A stretch of DNA of 64,000 nucleotides from positions 33,702,001 to 33,766,000 of the forward strand of contig NC_072895.1 in assembly GCF_027943255.1 (NCBI RefSeq), given 5' to 3'. The position numbers and the translations under genes were made by a program. Positions 18,960 to 29,549 of this stretch are shown piece by piece. The notes beneath the pieces were generated by a model, which was not told where the DNA came from, ran no database searches, and saw only the letters and a program-made list of their open reading frames with translations. Source of the stretch: Anastrepha obliqua. Its lineage: Eukaryota > Arthropoda > Insecta > Diptera > Tephritidae. Position 1 is the first letter of the stretch, and each line of letters begins with the position of its first letter.

Positions 18960-20027
18960 CATAAACTTACCTTTTTGTATGGACTTATACAGCAGGCGTG
19001 ATAAGTAATTTTATATAAATATTGCTTGTATATTTTTATTAAAATAATAAATGCACTTACAAGTAAGCACGCGGAGAGCACAACTAAAGCGTAAGTAAAT
19101 TCCATTTTCCCGAGATATCCACTTTCTATTAAATTCGTTAGTAAAAATATTATTTGCAGTATAAAATTCTGTAAAACTTATGAATGAATACTAAAAAACT
19201 ATTTTTTCTACAGCTTTATATAACCAAAATTCGCGCTCGACTCAAGGCAATAATTGAAAATGGAAATACCCGCAAGTTATAAGTATTTTTGTTCTTATTT
19301 ATGTACCTGCATTAGGGTGTGTTTTATACTGATTTTTTTCGTCAAAATATAAGCACATAGTACGTAAAGGCGAGATATTTTTTTATTAGAACTTTTCGAT
19401 ATGGTCGCGCCCAGCCTCTGAAAGTCAAAAAGTGGAAAATGAAATATGTATGGGCATCAATGGAATGAGCGTGACACAACCTACTGATTGAAATGCAAAA
19501 AAACATCCAATTTTGAAACGGTTCGTCTAAATAGAAATATTTGCGTACGTTTTTAATTTTACTTTTTGTTGCGAAATTGAATTTTTTGACTGAAGCTTTT
19601 TTTATTTATTTAAATTTTTTGTCAATTTTATCTTTAAAAGGGCTTTTCATTTGCTATTGTATAATTCGTGCACCCTAATGTCTTCCTATTTAGAAATATT
19701 CATAATTAGATATGTAACAAAGTGTATGGAGTGTAGCGGGCAATTATTATGCCGCATTGAAAATATGTAAAATTGTATTCTATTTTATAATTTGAATAGG
19801 CGTCGTGGTTGCCATTGTTGCCGTGAAACCCATTGTGTCACTTGCTGGCTAGCACACACACACACACACTTACACACACATACTCGTAATTGATTACAAT
19901 GTATGTATGAACATATACAAATACTTGCTACTAATCGTAAAATTATGAATTGATCTGATTAAAATTATGCTGATGCGCTGAAAAAGACTTTTGTTTTAGC
20001 AGGTGATTTCAGTGTTCAAAGCAGTTA
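18960..20027. other. Intergenic DNA with a CA microsatellite
   Basis: No coding content recognised in about 1.07 kb. A (CA)n run broken by TT lies at about 19853-19882 and is followed by short TATG/ATAC repeats. Confidence 0.5.
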
Positions 20028-20029
20028 TA

Positions 20030-21204
20030 CAAGGTGAAGTCCAAAATAAACAAGACTGAGCTAAAATAGAAACTACAGGAGCTTTGTTCTGATAATTTCG
20101 AGTTTATGTATTCAAAATAGTCGCCTCTGGCCTCGATACACTGTTTTGTGCGATCTAAAAGCTGTTCGAAAGAGTGTTTCAGGTCTCTGACCGGAGCCTT
20201 TTGGATGGCCACAACGGACGCAAAACGTTTTCCTTTCATGGGCAAATGCAATTTTTGAATAGGTAGAAGTCACAGGGAGCCACATCAGGCGAATACGATG
20301 AGTGATTGATGATTAAAATGCGATTTCTAGTCAAAAAAATCAGTCACACGAGTGGATCGATAAGATGGTGCCTTAACATGCAATAAGCGCCAGCTTCCTC
20401 CTTCGCGGTATTCAGGGCGAATTCGACGAATGCGATACAGCAACCGCTTCAAAAAGCCAAGATAGAAAATTGCATTGACGATTTGGCTCATTGGCACGAA
20501 CTACTTGTGGACAATTCCCATGGAATCGTATAAACAAATGAGCATCAACTAGATTTTTGACTTCTCCAAACGCGATTTTTTGGGTGGTGGCTCGTCTGGG
20601 GTCTTCCATTCGGCACTTTGACGCTTAGTGTCAGGTTCATGTTGGAAACACCACGTTTCATCACCAATTACAATGTTGTAAAAGAAGTTCTCGAATTTTG
20701 CCGCCTCTTTAATGAGGTCTTTCGATTGTTGACTTCTGAGGAATTTTTGATTCTCAGTTAACTTGTTCGGAATGAAACGTGAATTTCAACAATGATTTCG
20801 GTTCATTTTTGATAAATCTACGAACAATTTCGATGGAGTTTTCGGGGATTACTGCTTTGTTCATTGTCGTTTATGTCCTCACAACCATCTCTGAAACGTG
20901 GCACGAGATAAACAATCATCGTCATAAACTTTTTTCATTAATTCAAATGTTTCGGTAAACGTTTTACCGATTTTAAAACAAAATTTGATATTAGCTCTTT
21001 GTTCGAAATTAATTTTTGTACCAATGACACAAACATACTGACACTTTAGACGCAATAACTTCACTTCCACTGAACCGAATGTCACCAAGCTTTCGCTGGA
21101 AGTCAGCTAGGGATGTAACTTCCAACGCACTGACTCAATAAAAAGGTGGAGTCATCAAGAAAATTTTTATGACGCCAGTCTTGTTTATTTTGGACTTCAT
21201 CTTC
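20030..21204 (-). mobile_element. Near full-length mariner-type element with perfect 24-bp inverted ends
   Basis: TGAAGTCCAAAATAAACAAG at 20035 starts a 24-bp end (20035-20058) that is perfectly inverted at 21176-21199. The match extends outward with two mismatches to TA dinucleotides at 20028-20029 and 21205-21206. The minus-strand transposase begins KINFEQRANIKFCFKIGKTF (about 21024) and DCLSRATFQRW, and passes through SWRLLHVKAPSYRS, where the family has HDNAPSHRS, so the second catalytic Asp is lost. It ends LPMKGKRFASVVAIQKAPV and CIEARGDYFEYI near 20100. Several frameshifts and an internal loss around the first catalytic block. Length 1175 bp against about 1.3 kb for the family. Confidence 0.88.
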
Positions 21205-21206
21205 TA

Positions 21207-21770
21207 TATGAGATTGGATTATAATATATGTATATGCAGATAATAGAGATGTATATATTTTCGATTTTTATGATCACGAAATTTTCGAAATGCTCTTATT
21301 GCAATCCCGAGAAACCGGCATTACTCGCGTGGCTTAGATTTTGCAATAACTTAACAACATTTTTTTTAATTGCAATTTGTTTTAAATTGAAGCATTAAGC
21401 AATTTGTATGACCTAGGCTAATGGGGCGATCTTGAAGAGCGCAAAATAGGTGAAGTCCAAGTTCAGCTAAAGAATTTGTTCACCCGATGTTCTTGATAGA
21501 AATAATTTACTGAACATGAAGTAAGAGCCGTGATATTTTGAGGCTGATTTTATAATTATTTTTAATTATATATTTTTTTAATTTTTTTTTTGTTTTATTT
21601 TTTTATATTTTTTTTGTTTTATTTTGTTTTATTTTGTTTTATTTTATTTTATTTTTTTTTTTTTTTTGCATCCCAATAAAGGAGTGATTTACATTAATTG
21701 GCGACAGCTTTGCTGCAAGCCAATAATTTATAACAGGTACAAAGATTACAATTAAATTAATGTCTATAAA
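21207..21770. other. Spacer with a T-rich low-complexity tract
   Basis: Mostly AT-rich. 21560-21667 is a long T-rich run with TTTTATTTTG units. At about 21451-21475 the phrase GGTGAAGTCCAAGTTCAGCT resembles the end of the mariner at 20030, possibly a lone remnant of an inverted repeat. Confidence 0.5.
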
Positions 21771-22430
21771 TCTATAATATATAAAAAGAAGTTACATTTC
21801 CTTGGTAATCTTATAACTCAAGAACCGCCGAGCCGATTGACACAAAAATTTTAGAGTTCTTTTCTATCTTTGAGGAGGTGGTTTGTGTGAAGTTTGATTG
21901 AAATCGGTGCAGCCGTTCCTGAGTTATGACATTTTATGTGAGTAATGGTTTCCTCTCATACGAAATGCCTGTATGGGAAAAACAACAACAAATAAACAGC
22001 CGCTTATGAGCGTTTCTGTTGTACTGTTGTGGTTGTAAGTGTTTTATGTTAATATTAATTTTGGACGCAAATATAATAAAAACTGGAGCATTCAAGGAAC
22101 TGGAAAAACATTTTTAACTTTATTTATTTTAGCATAATTTATTTAGCGTAAAAACTTGAAATGGGAATTAAAGAATCAAAGTTTAATTACAAGTTTTTAT
22201 CGGCTCTTTCACCTTACCTGTATATAAGTGACCACCACAATCAAATTTTAAAAAAGTACAGAAAAGGCTATTGTGACATCTTTAGAAAGTATGTTGAATG
22301 AAAAAAATCAACTAATTCAACTGTTTAAACATTTACGAGTTCTATAAAGAAAACTTAATATGAAAAATTCCTTGCGATATAAAAAAAACAGTTTATGTAT
22401 GGTGGTGCGAAGCCCACTGGGAAATGCTAG
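21771..22430 (+). mobile_element. Non-autonomous Helitron with both ends visible
   Basis: Starts TCTATAATATATAAAAAGAA directly after A and ends AAATGCTAG directly before T, matching Helitron insertion between A and T with a TC start and CTAG end. Inside the 5' end lie the conserved Helitron phrases CTCAAGAACCGCCGAGCCGA and GAAATCGGTGCAGCCGTTCC..GAGTTATGA. Near the 3' end, GTGGTGCGAAGCCCAC can fold into a short hairpin about 10 bp before the CTAG. No Rep or helicase coding sequence; about 660 bp. Confidence 0.85.
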
Positions 22431-22473
22431 TATTATATAAAATAGTTTACAATTTTACAAACAAGAAAAACGT

Positions 22474-23158
22474 TTACTGTAAAAAGTTTCGGACTATATG
22501 ACAAGAATTCAGTAAACCTGCTTTCTGCATGTCGAAAATTAAATATTCTGGGAGTTGAAGAGTTTTCACGTTGTCTGCTAAGTTTTTATGCACTAGTCCG
22601 TGGGCTGAGATGATAATTGGTAGTATGTGCACCTTCCTTAGCTTCCACTGGCATTTGACATCAATGCCTAAGTCAGAATATTTGGATATTTTTTCTGCAT
22701 ATGTTTTTTGCATGTTTCTGTTTAGAGGAACAGCAATATCAACTATATAACCAGTCGCTTGGGATTTATCAATTAGGAACATATCTGGCCTATTGTGGTC
22801 TCTTGTGGCATTTGTTAAAATTGTTCGGTCATAATATAGAAGGTAGTTGGAGTTTTCTTGAACAGGTTCTGGGGTGTATCTGAAGTACGGTATTTTGCTT
22901 GGATTGAAGTTGTACATCTGCGTCAGTTTTAGATGGATTATTTTCGCGATGTCATTATGTCGCTTCAGGTTTGCCAGTGTGGTGCATCCCGCTAGCACGT
23001 GGTCTAATGTCTCACTTCGACTATTGCATCTTCGATATCTGTCTGTAGCGGTATTTGCATCTCGCATTACGTATTTAATGTAATTTCTCGTTGGAATCAC
23101 ACCATCTTGTATGGCGAAAATGGTACCCTCCGTTTCGGCAAATATCGACCTGTTGGTA
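22474..23158 (-). mobile_element. R4/Dong-like LINE, C-terminal region with restriction-like endonuclease (copy B)
   Basis: The minus-strand frame (23100-22474, 208 codons without a stop, starting upstream as FAETEGTIFAIQDGVIPTRN) has YRRCNSRSETLDHVLAGCT, where the first Cys of the family CRxC motif is Tyr, then RHNDIAKIIHLKL, YFRYTPEPVQENSNYLLYYD and NRPDMFLIDKSQATGYIVDI. The PD..D.K arrangement is the restriction-like endonuclease core of R2/R4-type LINEs. It ends AGLLNSCHIVRNFLQ-stop. The frame is intact over this part, but the reverse transcriptase is absent. Confidence 0.85.
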
Positions 23159-23179
23159 AGACATTTATTTTATTTTATT

Positions 23180-23880
23180 TTATTTGAGCTTAATCCATCT
23201 CAGGCCAGGTTTGTTGGCAGCTGCTGTTTGATCTGTGCATATAAATACGTCCCAGTACAGTTTAAAATTTGCATTTTCCAATATTGCCTTTGGTTCATAT
23301 TTAAAATACAAGACTTCTGCTTGTAAGAGACCGTGTTTGATCGCAAGTTGTTGGTGGAGGATCTTTGCTATATTGTTATGTCTCATGACATATTCACGGG
23401 GGGCAAGTACGCTACATCCAGCAATTATATAGTCGATTGTTTCACCGTAAATGCCGCACCTTCGGCATCTATCTTCTATTGCCTCGCCATGTATCGACCT
23501 TCGGAAATTCCTCGTTGAGATAACTCGGTCTTGGATAGCGGTTGCGAAATCTTCTGTTTCAGAAAATAGCTTTCCTCTTTTCAACCACAAATTGGATGAT
23601 TGTGCGTCTATCCATTCGAGATCATGTGGATTGGGACCGTGTATTGTTTTTGCCTTTCATGCTGCGATCATTTCTGCTGGGGATTTAACCTCCTCAGGTA
23701 CTGGGAATTCCTGCCATTATCTGCCATAGCGATAGCTTTAAATAGATGAAACTCGCTGCTAAGAAAATATGTACGTAGCTTCAAAGTTTGCGAAAAGTGT
23801 AGACGCGCTATATTAATGATTCTTCTCCTACCAACGTTTCGAGGAAGCGATATTCTTTCCACAGCGCTTTAAGGGTAATG
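23180..23880 (-). mobile_element. R4/Dong-like LINE fragment (copy A)
   Basis: Upstream minus-strand block 23862-23668 reads RISLPRNVGRRRIINIARLH. After frameshifts, 23590-23180 gives ETEDFATAIQDRVISTRNF, DRCRRCGIYGETIDYIIAGC (intact CxxC), MRHNNIAKILHQQLA, YFKYEPKAILENANFKLYWD and NKPGLR, where the endonuclease motif NRPD should begin. It stops there, at a (TTTTA)n tract at 23162-23182, next to copy B. Same family as copy B, with a different 3' break. Confidence 0.82.
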
Positions 23881-23884
23881 GCTT

Positions 23885-24880
23885 TGGCACCTTGTAAGAG
23901 TGCTGCGTATCAGCGTTATATATTATAAGTAGAGACAGCACTGAACTTTTTCCCGTTAGGTAATTCTGTTTTCCAGAACACTTCCTTTTGGGACACCTGC
24001 TGAGATCGGGATTAATTCTGGGACTTCGTCTGCTAAGTACCTCTCGTTAAGACAGGAGCATAACACTTTATAGCAACTGTGCGGCAATGTTTTTTTTTTT
24101 TCAATTTATACAGTAAACCGGGGTGTCAAACTTTATGGAATGCCTGTGAAAGATTGAGAAAAGCCGCAGTACACATTTTTTTCTTCTACTAAAGGTTTGC
24201 GTATGGTGTTATATACCCGGTGAACTTTGTCCGTGTTCTTAGCTGAAGACAAACTGATGATCGAGCTTTTCTATTGCTGTCTTAAGTCGCACTAATCGAA
24301 TTTTTTCTTTCTTTCTTTCACTTTTCATAAGATTGGAAAAAGACTAATGGGTCTGTAAGAAGTAACAGCTTCTAGTGGTTTATCAGGCTTGAAGATTAGG
24401 ATAATTTAAGCGATTTTGAATTAGTTTAGAACATAACTGGTCCGCAGAATAGCATTGAAGAACTGCATGATATATTTTAAGCCTGTGTACGGGAGGTTTT
24501 TTAGGATTCTACCAGTCGTATCCTGCACCCTTGATTACTTTTATGACCATAATGACTTTTTTGATTCCTGAAATTTTCATAGGTATAATCGGAAGAGCTT
24601 GACGAGTTGCGTCAAGATACTCAAAGATTCGATTTCGGCTGTTGGTGATATTGATAAATGCGGAGTAAATACTGATGTAAGTTGTTTTGCGAGCGCCGCA
24701 GCTTTGTCTTTGTCTGTTTTCAGCGAGCCGCTTAAATTACCTCGTAGTGGAGAAACTCCTGTTGTCGAATGGGCGAAGGTTTTCGTTGCCTTTCATAGGA
24801 AGTAATCAGTATTTTTGTTTGCAGACAGTGCAAACAAGTATTTTGAAAATTTGCGACTCTTCTTTTTCCATTTTATATGC
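23885..24880 (-). mobile_element. jockey-like LINE, reverse transcriptase remnant
   Basis: Broken minus-strand frames in order from 24850: LAKQLTSVFTPHLSIS, then a KGAGYDW block, IILIFKPDKPLEAVTSYRPI then SLFPIL (24420-24330), IEKLDHQFVF, a region matching the VFLDV.QAFD block, CLNERYLADEVPELIPISAG then VPKGSV. These are the ordered blocks of a jockey reverse transcriptase. Stops throughout. It is followed directly by the R4/Dong fragments on the same strand. Confidence 0.75.
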
Positions 24881-24884
24881 TTCG

Positions 24885-25415
24885 TAAAGAGCTAGCAGAT
24901 GCCGAATCCTATGCGAAGGGAAAAAGTAATAATAATTAAAATCCTGAAAATTCCGGGATTTTTGAAACATGACAAGGACGGGTATCCCGAGATTACGGGA
25001 TTGAGATCCCTAGTATGTACACACATATATATGGAACATTCTTTTATAAACCGGACAAATTTTGACAAAATTGACAAATTTTGATAACAAATTTTTGATT
25101 TGGTAGACATTTTTTACGGGTTCTACATCGAACAAGTAAAGGTTTTTTATGTTTCGAGAAATATAGGGGATACAAATTTTCAGCATTTCATTATTTTGTT
25201 TTTTTGGATTGATTTGTTTAATTTTGAATTTAATAACAAATTTTTTCTAGAGCATCGACTTGAGAATTTCAAACATCTTCAAAAACTTTGAGGTTTTGCG
25301 CCTCAACCGAACCAATTGGAAACGTTGGAATCTATGCAAAGCAGTCGAACCACAATTGTACTTTGCTTTACCTCATTACGGGAAATTGCGAAGCGGGCGC
25401 GTTTCCCAAATAAGG
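24885..25415. other. AT-rich spacer, nothing recognised
   Basis: About 530 bp with two short reading frames on opposite strands and no domain. A GGGAT/ATCCC-rich patch lies at 24952-25010. Confidence 0.4.
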
Positions 25416-25800
25416 GACTTCTGAGGTGGTATCCCCGCGAAAGGAGAGGATTGGGATCCCCTTGGCAACTTGCGCTCTACTTCTGTAACGATGGGCTTCG
25501 CATCAACTGAGCAAGCGCTGGGAAAGTACGCAAACCTGTAAGGTCGCGAAATCCTTGTGGCCCCGTGTGGATCGGTCGAGGGATCTTCTAAGGGTGACAA
25601 AATCTCAGTTTGCAAACTTCGTGGGTATACTCACGGGTCACTATCCGATAGGTATTCATGCCGATGGACTACTTCGAGTACTTTTTGCGTCAGCTGTATG
25701 GAGGATGAGATGGAATCATCTCACCACCTTCCCCTTAGCTACCTTGCTCTTGCGGGACTAAGTTTTAAGCATAGTGGGCCCACTCTCTGGGCAACCTAAC
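25416..25800 (+). mobile_element. LINE 3' end fragment (same family as 8830-9540)
   Basis: Contains GAGGATTGGGATCCCCTTGG, CTACTTCTGTAACGATGGGC, GACAAAATCTCAGTTTGCAA, CGTGGGTATACTCACGGGTC, TTTTTGCGTCAGCTGTATGG and CATCTCACCACCTTCCCCTT. All align by eye with 48790-49100, where the frame is better preserved (CVSCMKEGVESSQHLLISCP, a zinc-knuckle-like end). No open frame here. Confidence 0.7.
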
Positions 25801-25881
25801 CTAATTTAGCTTCACATCATCAAAAGTTAACGTTAAAAATTTTTAGTCCAAAATGCCTTAGTTTGCTTAAAATATATTATT

Positions 25882-26135
25882 TATGGGTTGGTGCGTGGCT
25901 ATCATTCGGAAGCGAATGGGTTCGAAACCCTGGGCACGAAACATCAAATGATAAAAAAGTTTTTTTCAATAGCGGCCACTCTTCGGGAGATAATGGTAAA
26001 CCTCCGAGTGTATTTCTGCTACTCATAAAAAACCGTTCACGTAAAACTGTAGGTCCCTCTATTTGTGTTAATCGGCAAGACGCATATCACAAATACGAGG
26101 AGGAGCTTGGCCAAATACCCAATAAAGGCTGTAAT
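25882..26135 (+). mobile_element. tRNA-derived SINE copy with B box
   Basis: The head GGGTTGGTGCGTGGCTATCA and ATTCGGAAGCGAATGGGTTCGAAACCC contain a good pol III B box (GGTTCGAAACC, 25919-25929). The body has AAACCTCCGAGTGTATTTCT, CTCATAAAAAACCGTTC and AAACTGTAGGTCCCTCTATTTG, and the tail has ACGAGGAGGAGCTTGGCCAA. This is the most complete of three copies; the start of the A box is lost. Confidence 0.82.
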
Positions 26136-26159
26136 ATTACTATTTTCAGAAATGCATAG

Positions 26160-27820
26160 TAAAATTTAAGGAGCAATTTTTTGACAGACAATTCTAACTC
26201 CTACCTAGTTGGCATTCTTGACACTTAGGCTTACGTGAAAGTAATTTTAAAGGCAGTTAGGGGGTTAAAATGTTCTAGCAAATTTTTAGTTCCAATTGAA
26301 TTGTAAGAATTTATAAATTGAGTCTCCAATTTGAAAACCAAGAAAACCTAAAGTTGTTTTTCTATTTGTAAAATTAAATCCACACAAATGCGTAGTTCAG
26401 AAAGGTTTGCGGTTTGTAAAGAAATGCCCCATATGCGGGTGCTCATAACCACAGCATTGAATGATTGTTATGATAACTCCGGTGGCCTTTTCATACCATC
26501 TGACCATCAAAATACATACATACGCACACACAACAAAAGGTTAAATGGCCCGTGACCGTTGCCTGGTGCGTTGCCCTACTTAAATTGAATGCCGTTGCCG
26601 TGAAATCATTGGCCGCAGCAGCATTGCCCTACTCTTCGTTCACAGTTGTTGCCTTTTTATTGTTGCTGATACATATTTTTTTTAATTGCTTTCCAACTGC
26701 CTTCGTTCAATGTCAGCCATTCAACTGCATCTGGGTTGGCGGAGTATAAAATTAATTAATTATTAAAAAAAAAAAATTACAACATCTTCTTAGGATCCCA
26801 ATTTTTTTCTCATTTCATGGAAGAATAATGAGACCTCATGCATCTTATCAAAAAGTTTTGCCAACTTCTATAAAATAAATTGTAATCGCAATTTTTTTAA
26901 GGTAAAAGCCATCTGGCATTTTTAAATTTTGTGTTAAGTACCTCATTGAAAAATTTTTTTTTTGTCAGAAATTGAACATTAAAGGCATTTCACTCAGCTT
27001 AGCGCAGTGGAAGGAGAGATATTTGATATTTCTGGCATACTTCAAGGCGTATGGGCTACCCTCCAGAAAAGCAATTTTCACCAAATATTTAATGCTAATT
27101 AGTCGAATGGCTAAGTGCCAAATGACAAAAGTTATTTTGGCATAAAAATTGGTTTTGATGAGAAGAAAACGGAGGCCTGGCAATGTAACTTTTTAAGAGG
27201 TGAGCCATTTTTAGCTATACCCTTACCTGAGTACGCAGAATATCATAAATTTGAATGAGTTATTTGAAAAGGACAACGCCTCATGGGAATCCATTCCTGT
27301 TAAACGTTGTAGCGGTTTAATCCTATTGCATCACCGCTCGAAATGCGCGATGTACGCAAAATACCTTGCGTCTATAATACTTTGCGTCGGCAAGACGTTC
27401 ACTGTTTGAATGTTCGAATGAAAAGGAATGTTACAGGGTTACTCAAATTATTTATTTTCTCCAAACTCTATAAAAAAAAGTAACAGAAGTGAAACTTTCA
27501 AGGCAGACAAAGAAAGAGCGAGAGACCCGAGAGAGAATGAGAGAGAGAGGAGTAATGTATATCTAAATAAATTCACAACATTTGCAGAAAATACAAATAG
27601 ACAAAATTTACAAAACACGGAGAAGTGTTGACCGGTGTAGGTAAACGCCGGACACAAACCGTGGCAACAACGCGCACTACTCCGAGCGTTTATCACCCGC
27701 ACAAACGCAGCGATTCCAGGACCGTAGCAACGGCACAAATTACCGCAAGGCAATACCAATAAATCCGTCGCCGGAATGGACAGCACTTTGTAGTACGCAC
27801 AAGCACTAGCCAGGAAACGG
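26160..27820. other. 1.66 kb of intergenic DNA, no gene recognised
   Basis: AT-rich. Open frames are short and overlap on both strands without domains. A GA-rich low-complexity tract (GAGAGAGAATGAGAGAGAGAGG) lies at about 27525-27555. 27620-27790 is less AT-rich (GACCGGTGTAGGTAAACGCC) and precedes the direct-repeat block at 27829. Confidence 0.45.
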
Positions 27821-27828
27821 AAATAAGT

Positions 27829-28363
27829 GCCAAACAGTAAGCACCAAATAAAGTGTAGCTAAGATATATATAAGGTATAGCTCTCTCTCTCTCTCCTTTT
27901 CCTCTATGTTATATCTTTTTTCTCTCTCGCGGAACGAAAATGCCCCAAACGTTGCATGGCCTTGAAATTTCACTTTCCATTCTCGCTCGTATATCGACGC
28001 CTAAGAAGTTTCACTTCAAAAAAACGCCAAAAAAATTGGGACCAAAAAACGCGCCAAACAGTAGGCACTAAGGAAATATAACGCCAAAAAGTAGGCACCA
28101 AAAATATATTTCCTACAAGTTTGCACCAACAAACAACGCCAAAAAGTAGGCAGTGTTATTTCTCACCACAAGGAAAAATTCAGGAAAAATAGCCTAAAGT
28201 GTATCTAAGATATATATAAGGTATAGCTCTCTCTCTCTCCTTTTCCTCTATGTTATATCTTTTTTCTCTCTCGCGGAACGAAAATGCCCAAAACGTTGCA
28301 TGGCCTTGAAATTTTACTCTCCATTCACGTTTGTACATCGACGCCTAAGAAGTTTCTCTTCAA
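27829..28363. repeat. Direct repeat pair of about 170 bp with short internal reiterations
   Basis: 27850-28019 and 28196-28363 are near-identical, 346 bp apart: AAAGTGTAKCTAAGATATAT, then AAGGTATAGCTCTCTCTCTC, CGGAACGAAAATGCCC, ACGTTGCATGGCCTTGAAAT, CGACGCCTAAGAAGTTTC. Just before the first copy and between the two, a unit like GCCAAAAAGTAGGCACCAAA recurs at 27829, 28052, 28083 and 28139. Each long copy has a TATA-like box and a CT run. This may be a duplicated promoter-like or LTR-derived fragment; no retroviral-type genes are nearby. Confidence 0.7.
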
Positions 28364-28429
28364 AAGTCTCAAATAGAGAGAACAGGGTATCGTTCTTATG
28401 TATTTTTCCACGTCTGTATGTCTGTCGCA

Positions 28430-28645
28430 GAACAAGCAGCCAAAATGGGCATCCCTCACAACACAATTGTAAACAACCGGAGAAAAAGGAAGCAATCTTC
28501 CACTTCCACTGTGAATGCCCTGCCCTATGGAAGGACAGAATGTTAACCCTGAGCAGACCGCTGTTCGAGAGTCTCGAACAGCTGTCTGGCTTAGATGTCA
28601 ACAACCTATTAACTAAATAACTGGTAAACAAGTTGGCAACGAGGA
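28430..28645 (+). mobile_element. LINE C-terminal fragment
   Basis: The plus-strand frame ending at 28620 reads EKKEAIFHFHCECPALWKDR, then LTLSRPLFESLEQLSGLDVN and NLLTK-stop. This is the H..CECPAL zinc-knuckle tail of jockey/I-like LINEs. The 5' part is absent. Confidence 0.7.
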
Positions 28646-29540
28646 TGTGGCAACAAAATGGTGCGGAAGCGCTACCGCTGGAAGAATCACTACTAAAACA
28701 AACCAGCCATGTCTTTCACAGTCTTTTTAAAAGGAAACCTCCCCTTGAGCTACCCTTTAACTGCTTTAAAGAATTTATTTTTGTTTTCAATTCAACGCCA
28801 TACCTGTTTGTCACAACGCCCCTTCTTTCATTTTAACGACAAGTTCGTGCCTACTTATCGCTCTCTCAATATATGTAAGTACCTATTATAAATACATTTA
28901 CTTTAATTCGTTGGTAAATTGGTGCGTGTGCGTGTGGATGCGCTCTTTTCCGCAATTTCAATATCTTTAGCTTTTCTTCCTCAGGTTAGTCATTACACGC
29001 GAGTACTTTAAAGTGCCGCTATCCATGTTGATGCTCATAATTTTTATATGATTGCTATCTTCGGCTTCACTGTTGTTGGCTGCGATGCTGGCATACGAGC
29101 ATACACATCAGCGTCATAGAGAGTAGCAGAGCTGCAGCGGCAGAGCTATGTACGTAGTTACAGTCGAGTAATAACATTTGTAGTGGTTGTCGTTTGTTTA
29201 CCGCAGGGCCTTTCTCCCTAAATTAGCTGCAATGTGGTTGTCGACGATGGATGTTAGGCAATTACTGAGGCATTGAAGGAGAGGATGCGAACAAGCTTGG
29301 TAATGTTCTGTGAAAATTTACAAATTAAGCTAATCATACACATTTTCCTAGAAGTTTGTGAAACGTGAAAGTTTTCTTAAGCTGCGTGTCAATAATGATT
29401 GCCTAGCTGGTGGGTGGTACCTTTAGAAATATTATTCTATAATCGTAGAGCACAAAATGTGTGTGCTTTACCTAATGTGGCGTGAGGCGCAGGTTGTAGG
29501 TATAGGATAACGTAAGAGACAAAATCCTACCACAATAAAT
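28646..29540. other. Intergenic DNA, nothing recognised
   Basis: About 900 bp with no domain-bearing frame and no repeat shared with the rest of the window that I could see. Confidence 0.45.
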
Positions 29541-29549
29541 CAAAAAGTG

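Noticed and set aside
25905..25935. A tRNA gene suggested by GGGTTCGAAACCC
   Set aside because: Only the B-box arm fits. No cloverleaf can be drawn, and the sequence is part of a SINE found three times.
27850..28363. Pair of LTRs of a short LTR retrotransposon
   Set aside because: The repeats are only 346 bp apart, no gag, protease, integrase or primer-binding site is seen, and TG..CA ends are not convincing.
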